A DNA stretch of 16,492 bases from Chloroflexota bacterium (GTDB lineage Bacteria > Chloroflexota > Dehalococcoidia > UBA2979). The notes below the pieces were generated by a model. It worked only from the letters and a program-made list of their open reading frames with translations. It did not search any database and was not told the origin of the DNA. The stretch is taken from contig PAJB01000022.1 in assembly GCA_002710905.1 (NCBI GenBank), forward strand, positions 61,185 to 77,676. Reading direction: 5' to 3'. The position numbers and the translations under genes are program-made. Below are positions 1 to 6,131 of the stretch, piece by piece (within the stretch, counting starts at the first letter, position 1; each line of letters opens with the position of its first letter).

Positions 1-984
1 TTAAACACTCAATAATGAACGAATACGATCAATTTTATCACGTTCATAGATAACAGATGGAATTGCTAGAATGATTAAAGGAAATAAAATTAATGCATGA
101 AGCAAAAGTGCACAGGCTGTTGCAGTAGAATTATCAATTCCTAAAATAGCAAGCATGCCAGCTGTAAAAAATTCAAATGTTCCTAATCCTGCACCAGCAT
201 TAGGAATAATAAAACCAAATGTTGCTGCCCAAAGAACTAGGAAAAATTGCATAATAGTCAGTTCTATTCCTAGAGATAAGCCAATAAGCCAATATGAAAC
301 GGTTTCTAAAAACCAAGAAATAATAGTCAATATGGCTGAGCCAATAAAATAAGTTTGATGCTTCCAAATAGTTAGACCACGGAAAAAACTATCCAATTTA
401 TTTTTTACCCTAGGGACAAAAAAAGTGACCCTTGATAAGCGACTATCTTTACTTTCCATGTATCTGCGTAAATAAATTGATGCAATAAATAATACAATAA
501 CAACAATAATTATTCCTAACGGAATCCATAATCCCTTGCTGCCAAATTCATCATAAATAATATCTAATGAAGTAGATGCGCCTAAAAGAAAAAGAACAGA
601 TAGTATAGCGCCATCCATGACTCGCTCAACAATAACAGTACCAGCCGCTAAAGGTACCATATCCTTCTTGTGTCCTGCTAAAAGAACTGGTCTTGCTACT
701 TCGCCAATTTTAATAGGAAATAACCAGTTCATTACATAGCCAATGACAACAACTCTTAAAACTCTTTTTCTGGTTTGCATAAATTCTTTTTTAAGCAACA
801 AGTGCCATCGTTCACTTCTGGATACTAATGCAGTTAGATAAAATAATAACGCAATAAAAATTAGAAAGTAATTTGCATTTTTGATTGAATCGATAACTAA
901 ATCAACTTCAATTTGAGAAAAAATACCTGAGATTAGACTCCAGGAAATAATAAATCCAAGCAGTAATAAAAGTATCTTTTTCAT
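1..984 (-). CDS. Flippase-like integral membrane protein, LPG_synthase_TM / UPF0104 family
   Basis: A 327-residue polytopic membrane protein with about seven or eight hydrophobic segments (around residues 4-23, 40-56, 75-90, 122-138, 153-171, 212-239, 244-260 and 290-312). Family motifs visible: R58 and W60 after the second helix, NWLFPIKIGEVARP at 86-99, ERVMDG at 120-125 and PNAGAGLGTFE at 261-271. These match the membrane domain shared by lysylphosphatidylglycerol synthases and AglD-like or flippase-like proteins. No C-terminal aminoacyl-transfer domain is present, so lysyl transfer to lipid is unlikely. Moving or handling a lipid-linked substrate in the cytoplasmic membrane is an inference from the family; the substrate cannot be told. 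It starts with ATG 16 bases after the smc stop, with no clear Shine-Dalgarno sequence, and is probably the last gene of the rnc-smc unit. The TAA stop is at the very edge of the window, so the gene is complete. Confidence 0.85.
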   Translation of the reverse strand: MKKILLLLLGFIISWSLISGIFSQIEVDLVIDSIKNANYFLIFIALLFYLTALVSRSERWHLLLKKEFMQTRKRVLRVVVIGYVMNWLFPIKIGEVARPVLLAGHKKDMVPLAAGTVIVERVMDGAILSVLFLLGASTSLDIIYDEFGSKGLWIPLGIIIVVIVLFIASIYLRRYMESKDSRLSRVTFFVPRVKNKLDSFFRGLTIWKHQTYFIGSAILTIISWFLETVSYWLIGLSLGIELTIMQFFLVLWAATFGFIIPNAGAGLGTFEFFTAGMLAILGIDNSTATACALLLHALILFPLIILAIPSVIYERDKIDRIRSLLSV

Positions 985-1000
985 TATTTAATTATATCAA

Positions 1001-4000
1001 TTAATTAACTAAATCTTTGATTTTTAAAGACAAGACTGTTGAGGTTGCATCTTGTTCCATTGAGATTCCATAGACTGTTTCAGCATCCTGAACAGTAATT
1101 CTGTTATGAGTAATGACAATGAATTGAGAATTTTGACTCAATTCATTCAGAATACGAAGAAATCGTTTAACGTTAGCATCATCTAAGGCAGCATCTATTT
1201 CATCTAGTACACATATGGGTGATGGGTTGACTGACATTAAGGCAAACATTAAAGCAACTGAAGTCATTGCACGCTCACCTCCAGAAAGAGCTGCTAAATT
1301 TGACAAGCGTTTTCCAGGCGGCTTAACAATAATTTCTATGCCTTGTTCTGATTTATTTTCAGCACTAATCATTTTCAATTCAGCACTACCGCCATCAAAT
1401 ACTTCACGAAAATAGTGATTAAATTTATCATTGACCATTTGAAAAGTTTCAGAAAATTTTTCAGATATTGAAAATTCTAATTTTTTAATCACAGCTTGAA
1501 GCTCTTCTTCTGAGCCTATCAAATCTCCAGTTTGTTCAATTAATTGATCGTATCGATTCTTATCACTGATTAGATCGGCTTCGATTTCTTGATCTAAAGA
1601 TCCTAATTTTAGAATTTCTAGCCTCATGTCATTTGTTATAGCATTTAAAGAATCTAAATTAGAGGAAGATAATGAAGTCCAAGAATCTATTGAGCATTTT
1701 TCACTATATTTATTCATAATAATTCTTATTTCATCATTTGAGGCAGAAAATTCCTGATTAATCGTTCCATCAGTGTTAATTGAAAAGCTATCTTGCTCAA
1801 TTTTTTCTAAAATATTATTTAGTTCAAAGATATTCTGTTCTTGCTTGGTATTGGTTTGAAAATTACTATTTTCAAGAGTCTGTATTTGTTTTTCTGTTTC
1901 ATTAATAGAAAGCTTAGAAGAAGAAATATTTTTTTCATATTCTAAACAACTATTAGTTATTTCTTGATGTTTTGCTAAGTATGTTTTTTTGTCATCCTTC
2001 AAGATTTCTGCATCCTGAATTAACTTCTTAATAATTAGCTCATTTTCTTGTAAATCTGATTCAATCTTAGCAAGCTCATTAGTCTTTTCTTTAATTAATT
2101 TATTGGTTGTTTCAGAATTATTTATTATTGAAATTGACCCGCCATTTTCAATAATACCTAGGCTTGTTTTAGTAGCAGAAATACTATCATTTGTTTTATT
2201 AAGAGAATTGCTCAAGGATTTTCTCTCGTTATCATATTTGCTCATTTCATGTTCAGTACTAGTGATAATTTTTCTTAACTGATCTATAACTTTGTCAGCT
2301 TTCACAACGTCAGTTTTTAATTGAGGTATTTTTTGCGTTTCTTTAGAGAGAACAGATTTAAGATTATCGATACGAGATTGTATAGAAAAATGCTTGCCGG
2401 ATGATTTCGCTGCACCACCATAATAAGTAAAATCATTGAGCAGTAAAGTTCCATCTAAAGTGACTACTTGTCCAATTCCTCTACTCAAAATTATCTTTGC
2501 AGTATCTAAATTTTCAACAATAATTGTTTTTCCTAGAAGAGCATCTACAAGTTTTTGGTATTTCTCATCTACGGACACTAACTTCGAAGCAATTCCAATA
2601 ACTCCTTGCTCTCTCATAATTGTCAAAGGAGGCGATTGTGGTGCATGGTCTAAGAGTAATAATTTAGCAGAGCCAAAATCATTATTTTTTAAATATTCAA
2701 AGCATAATTCTGCATCGTTAGCATTGGATACAACAATTGAATTTAAAAAACCAACTAAAGATGCTTCTATCGCCTGTTCATATTTATCTGGCACCTGAAT
2801 TAATCTAGTCAATGGTCCATAGATATTAGGTTTAGCATCAACAGAAGAATCATTAACGTATTGATTTAACAAGTCATTAACATTGTCGTTATTAACAGGG
2901 GCTTCTTTATAGTACTGATCAAGCAAACTTAATTCGAGTTCTATCTCACGAATTAATTTCTCACAGTTGAACAATTCTTCTTTTGCAGTATCGTAACCAT
3001 CAAACTCTTTATCTAAATTGAGCTGAGAAACATTTCTTTTTTGTATCAGTTCTTTAATTCGATCGTCATTGCTTGAAATAGAATCAATTAATTCAATTTT
3101 TTCATTTTCTAATTGTTTAAGCTGTTCATTCACTGTAGATGAATCAGCCTTTTCCTTAGGCGGTTTAGTTGGAGATTGTAATTTAGTTAAATTATCTAAG
3201 TCTTCATTTAAAGATTCATTCTGTCGCTTTAAATCAGAATTTTTCTGATTAGAAATAGCTAGCTCTTTATCAATCTTATTAATTTCATTATTCAATTGAT
3301 CAATTTCTGATTGATTAGAGTTCATTGCAGCATTTAAATTTGAAAGATTTAGTTCAAGCGAGCTCAGTGTTTTTGCAGTATTATCTAGAATTTCCTTCTT
3401 GGCTGTAATGTCCTTGTTGTTATTGATTAAAATATCATTCAAATTATTTTTTTGTTCATATAAAGATTTTAATTTTGCATCATAGAAATAAAACAACAAA
3501 ACATTAATGTCTTTATCTAGCTCCTTAAATTTTGCTGTCTTTTTTTGAAAGCGTTCATAAAATTTAACTCTAGGTTTCAATTCTTTTAAAATTAAATCAA
3601 CTTTTAAAATATTGTCTCTAGTTTCATCAATTCGTCTTTTAGTGAGGACTAAATCTTTTCTAAATTGATCTATGTTTGCAGCTTCTTCAATTAGAATTCT
3701 ACGATCTAGTGGCTTAAGTTCAATAATTCGATCTGCAAGACCTTGAGAAACAAATGCATAAGAATTCTGAGACATATTTGCTTGGCTCATTAAGGAAAGA
3801 ACATCACTATGTCGAACCTTATTATCATTAATAAAATATTCGTTATCTCCAGACCGATGCGCTCTACGCGTAATTGAAACCTCAGCAAAGTCTAGAGGAA
3901 TCCATTTATCTTCATTATCTAAAACGACAGTCACTTCAGCGATACCCATCGAGCGACGACTATCAGAGCCCATAAAAATTACGTCCTCAGTCTTTTTTGC

Positions 4001-4171
4001 TCTTATATTTTTATTTGATTGCTCTCCAAAAACCCAACGTATTGCATCTGCTACATTTGATTTACCTGAACCATTTGGGCCAATGATTGCAGTAGTTCCC
4101 GAAGTAAAATCAAATTCTTGAGGACTGGCAAATGCTTTGAATCCATGTAATGAGAGTTTTCTTAAATACAT
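1001..4171 (-). CDS. smc: Chromosome segregation ATPase SMC
   Basis: SMC subunit of the bacterial condensin, which with ScpA and ScpB (not in this window) loops and organises the chromosome. The 1056-residue protein shows the whole family plan: an N-terminal half-ATPase with Walker A GPNGSGKSN at 31-39, a long coiled coil rich in E, K, N and L from about 170, a globular hinge around 450-640, a second coil, then a C-terminal half-ATPase with signature LSGGER at 962-967 and Walker B CVLDEIDAALDD at 987-998. Bacterial SMCs are usually about 1150-1190 residues, so the arms look shorter by roughly 100 residues in total while head and hinge are intact. The ATG start has AAGGA (4181-4185) nine bases upstream, lying inside the last codons of rnc; the two genes are two bases apart and probably translationally coupled. 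rnc-smc adjacency is common in Gram-positive-type bacteria. Confidence 0.97.
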   Translation of the reverse strand: MYLRKLSLHGFKAFASPQEFDFTSGTTAIIGPNGSGKSNVADAIRWVFGEQSNKNIRAKKTEDVIFMGSDSRRSMGIAEVTVVLDNEDKWIPLDFAEVSITRRAHRSGDNEYFINDNKVRHSDVLSLMSQANMSQNSYAFVSQGLADRIIELKPLDRRILIEEAANIDQFRKDLVLTKRRIDETRDNILKVDLILKELKPRVKFYERFQKKTAKFKELDKDINVLLFYFYDAKLKSLYEQKNNLNDILINNNKDITAKKEILDNTAKTLSSLELNLSNLNAAMNSNQSEIDQLNNEINKIDKELAISNQKNSDLKRQNESLNEDLDNLTKLQSPTKPPKEKADSSTVNEQLKQLENEKIELIDSISSNDDRIKELIQKRNVSQLNLDKEFDGYDTAKEELFNCEKLIREIELELSLLDQYYKEAPVNNDNVNDLLNQYVNDSSVDAKPNIYGPLTRLIQVPDKYEQAIEASLVGFLNSIVVSNANDAELCFEYLKNNDFGSAKLLLLDHAPQSPPLTIMREQGVIGIASKLVSVDEKYQKLVDALLGKTIIVENLDTAKIILSRGIGQVVTLDGTLLLNDFTYYGGAAKSSGKHFSIQSRIDNLKSVLSKETQKIPQLKTDVVKADKVIDQLRKIITSTEHEMSKYDNERKSLSNSLNKTNDSISATKTSLGIIENGGSISIINNSETTNKLIKEKTNELAKIESDLQENELIIKKLIQDAEILKDDKKTYLAKHQEITNSCLEYEKNISSSKLSINETEKQIQTLENSNFQTNTKQEQNIFELNNILEKIEQDSFSINTDGTINQEFSASNDEIRIIMNKYSEKCSIDSWTSLSSSNLDSLNAITNDMRLEILKLGSLDQEIEADLISDKNRYDQLIEQTGDLIGSEEELQAVIKKLEFSISEKFSETFQMVNDKFNHYFREVFDGGSAELKMISAENKSEQGIEIIVKPPGKRLSNLAALSGGERAMTSVALMFALMSVNPSPICVLDEIDAALDDANVKRFLRILNELSQNSQFIVITHNRITVQDAETVYGISMEQDATSTVLSLKIKDLVN

Positions 4172-4173
4172 TA

Positions 4174-4944
4174 TTAATTTTCCTTAATCAATTCAAGCGC
4201 CTGTTTAGCAACAATTTTTTCAGCATTTTGAATTGTTCCTGCACTAGCTTCAACTTTTGCACCACTAGGTAAAATAAGCTCAACAAGATATTGAGGTGAA
4301 TGTTCCGGGCCATCAGTAGATTTTAAAACATATTCAGGCATAAGATTTTCTGCTTGAAATATTTTTTGTAGTTCTCCTTTAGCATCAATAATGATCTCAT
4401 TATCAGTTAAATTTTTGATTTCATCTTCCAAGGAGTTAAGAACAAATTTAACAGCATGTGTCATTCCCAAGTCTAGATAAACTGCACCGATTAAGGACTC
4501 CATAGCTCCTTCAAGGATGCTTATATTATTCCTACCATTATTTATTTCTTCACCTTTGCCGAGAAACAAACAATCACCTAAGCCAATGTTTTTAGCAATG
4601 GCTGACAAAGTATTGCCTCTGATTAATTGAGAGCGCCACGAAGTTAAAGTGCCTTCAGAAAATTCATTAAAGTTTTCATATAGATATTCAGATATAATGA
4701 ACTCTAAAATTGCATCACCAAAAAATTCTAGACGTTCATTAGAGGCAATTGTTTTGTCTTGATGTTCATTTAAGAAAGAACTGTGTGTAAAAGCTTCTAT
4801 ATAAATTGTATGCTCGTTGGGTTCTATGTTTGCATTTTTAAGAAATGTTAGCTGTTTTTTAGACAGAGATGCAGTAAAAGTTTTGTTGATGCTGTTATTT
4901 TTGTTTTCAGTACTCACTGTTTTTAATCTTCTTCCAGATGACAC
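4174..4944 (-). CDS. rnc: Ribonuclease III
   Basis: Double-strand-specific endoribonuclease that processes rRNA precursors and structured mRNAs. The 256-residue protein has an extra tail of about 30 residues, the catalytic domain (about 31-180) with signature NERLEFFGDAIL at 69-80, and a dsRNA-binding domain (about 186-254, with GPEHSPQY at 212-219). By alignment from memory with the E. coli enzyme, E70, E73, D77 and E149 match E38, E41, D45 and E117. The position equal to D114 is glycine, G146 (see findings). The start is GTG at 4944 with no convincing ribosome site. A second GTG at 4917 (codon 10) has a purine-rich AGAAG upstream and is equally possible; both leave the catalytic domain whole. 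It is the first gene of the unit with smc and is divergent from the CCA-like gene across 53 bases. Confidence 0.95.
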   Translation of the reverse strand: MSSGRRLKTVSTENKNNSINKTFTASLSKKQLTFLKNANIEPNEHTIYIEAFTHSSFLNEHQDKTIASNERLEFFGDAILEFIISEYLYENFNEFSEGTLTSWRSQLIRGNTLSAIAKNIGLGDCLFLGKGEEINNGRNNISILEGAMESLIGAVYLDLGMTHAVKFVLNSLEDEIKNLTDNEIIIDAKGELQKIFQAENLMPEYVLKSTDGPEHSPQYLVELILPSGAKVEASAGTIQNAEKIVAKQALELIKEN

Positions 4945-4968
4945 CCCGCTGCAAGAATAAATTAAAAT
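4938..4968 (+). promoter_or_regulatory. Candidate promoter for the CCA-like gene in the divergent intergenic region
   Basis: The 53-base gap between rnc and the CCA-like gene must supply both transcripts unless they use promoters inside coding sequence. On the plus strand ATGACA (4938-4943) and TAAAAT (4963-4968) each match the sigma-70 consensus in five of six positions, but the spacer of 19 is long. For rnc on the minus strand the best -10 is TATATT (4970-4975), without a good -35. AT-rich sequence gives such matches by chance, so this is weak. Confidence 0.22.
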
Positions 4969-4982
4969 AAATATAGGTTTAA

Positions 4983-4987
4983 AAGGA
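4983..4987 (+). promoter_or_regulatory. Shine-Dalgarno site selecting a TTG start
   Basis: AAGGA lies 10 bases before the TTG at 4998 and 22 bases before the first in-frame ATG (5010). Its spacing favours TTG as the start of the CCA-like gene. The same AAGGA core precedes smc, fabV and ispE in this window, which supports it as the ribosome-binding motif of this genome. Confidence 0.6.
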
Positions 4988-4997
4988 TAATAAGAAA

Positions 4998-5756
4998 TTG
5001 GACAATGCTATGTCAACTGCAATGGATATTAGAAAGAAGTTTTTTTCTCAAATCAAAAAAGCATATATTAACGATGATTTTGCTCTAATATCAAATTTTA
5101 TAATAGAACAACGTGCTAGTATGTGGCTTGTAGGCGGACAAATTCGAGATTACTACCTCCGAATAAGTGAACCAGCTACTGATATAGATTTGGCAACTGA
5201 TTGTGATGTGAGGAAATTATTTATATTTTTGAAAACAAATTTCCCATTAGAACATATTAAATTTTTTAAAACATATCATACTGTTTCTTTAACTATTCAC
5301 GATGTAAAAATTGATATTGCACAACTTAGAGCAGAAGAATATTCGAGAAATTCACTATCTCCGAAAATTACTTTCGTCTACAACATCATTGATGATTTAC
5401 AAAGACGAGATTTTACGATGAACAGTATTGCCATTAATTTGCTGGATCAAAGCATAAACGATATCTTTGATCCGTTTAATGGAATAAAGGCAATCAATGA
5501 AAAAAGTTTACGTGCTATTCATAAGCAGTCCTATATTAATGATCCAACAAGAATTTTTCGTGCTGCAAAATATATGTCTAGGCTCAATTTATTAACATCC
5601 TTCAATGAAGAAATGATGCTAAAAGAAGCTGTGCATAATATTTCTGCTCTTTCAAAATATTCTATAGATAAAGAAATTCAACTGATCCAAGAAGACAAAA
5701 ATCCAAGTGCTGCGATTCAATTACTTAATAGTTGGGGTTACTATTTAAAAAGATAA
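4998..5756 (+). CDS. Short tRNA nucleotidyltransferase / poly(A) polymerase-type protein (class II CCA-like)
   Basis: Member of the class II nucleotidyltransferases that add CCA to tRNA 3' ends or add A tails. Core motifs are all visible in the 252 residues: VGGQIRD at 45-51, the metal-binding pair D62 and D64, a likely third carboxylate D106 followed by LRAEEY, RRDFTMNS at 136-143, and DPTRIFRAAKYMSRL at 182-196. This is head plus neck only: family members are usually about 380-470 residues, and the body and tail domains that help hold the tRNA are missing. No continuation is seen downstream in any plus frame, since stops come quickly, so this is not a simple frameshift. Start TTG at 4998 is chosen for its AAGGA; ATG at 5010 or 5022 are alternatives. 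It is the only plus-strand gene, divergent from rnc, with its 3' end overlapping the opposite gene by 12 bases. Whether it makes CCA or A tails cannot be told. Confidence 0.85.
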   Translation: MDNAMSTAMDIRKKFFSQIKKAYINDDFALISNFIIEQRASMWLVGGQIRDYYLRISEPATDIDLATDCDVRKLFIFLKTNFPLEHIKFFKTYHTVSLTIHDVKIDIAQLRAEEYSRNSLSPKITFVYNIIDDLQRRDFTMNSIAINLLDQSINDIFDPFNGIKAINEKSLRAIHKQSYINDPTRIFRAAKYMSRLNLLTSFNEEMMLKEAVHNISALSKYSIDKEIQLIQEDKNPSAAIQLLNSWGYYLKR

Positions 5757-6131
5757 ACGCTTTTGCATTAAAAAATAATTTTTATTTTTATTATTCAATA
5801 TAGGTTTATACCCACATCGAGTCCAGAAATATATTTCAAGCCCATCTAATAATGAGGCTTTAATCGTAACATCTTTAACGTTTAATTTTTTCAAAATAGA
5901 TTCGATGTTCAAAACGCCATTTATACCAAATGATGACCAATCATTATTTGGAGAAAAATAAATCTTTTTTACAGAGGCTTTATGTTTTTGAGTATAGAGG
6001 CGTATTAAGAAATTAGCATTTTGTTTTTTAGCATTATTATCATGATTAATTATGAACGATTTTATCTGGTTCTCGTAGATAGTTTTGATAAGTAATTCAT
6101 TTTCTAAGGAATCAAGTATTTTAGTTGTCAT
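5745..6131 (-). CDS. Uncharacterised 128-residue protein, possibly a degenerate GNAT-like domain
   Basis: I do not recognise this protein with confidence. It is 128 residues, rich in N, K and I, with no signal peptide or membrane segment. Residues about 88-110 (VTIKASLLDGLEIYFWTRCGYKP) have the rhythm of the last strand-helix-strand of GNAT acetyltransferases, where an aromatic Y/F and a 'GF/GY' pair follow a short helix. The usual acetyl-CoA P-loop (Q/RxxGxG/A) is not visible, so an active acetyltransferase is doubtful. The ATG at 6131 lies inside the end of the exonuclease-DinG gene, with the stop and start regions overlapping by 11 bases, so it is very likely translated from the same transcript as the last gene of the long run. 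Its own 3' end overlaps the convergent CCA-like gene by 12 bases. Confidence 0.6.
   Translation of the reverse strand: MTTKILDSLENELLIKTIYENQIKSFIINHDNNAKKQNANFLIRLYTQKHKASVKKIYFSPNNDWSSFGINGVLNIESILKKLNVKDVTIKASLLDGLEIYFWTRCGYKPILNNKNKNYFLMQKRLSF

Noticed and set aside
2436..2798. Open plus-strand frame of 120 codons inside smc
   Set aside because: It is antisense to a clear SMC hinge region and its translation resembles no family; similar plus-strand frames inside the ABC, lepA, fabV, rsmA, helicase and flippase genes are also shadows.
5769..5792. A-rich then T-rich stretch just after the CCA-like gene as a possible terminator
   Set aside because: The only stem is A:T pairs of about five, it lies in coding sequence of the opposite gene, and such tracts are common in this AT-rich DNA.
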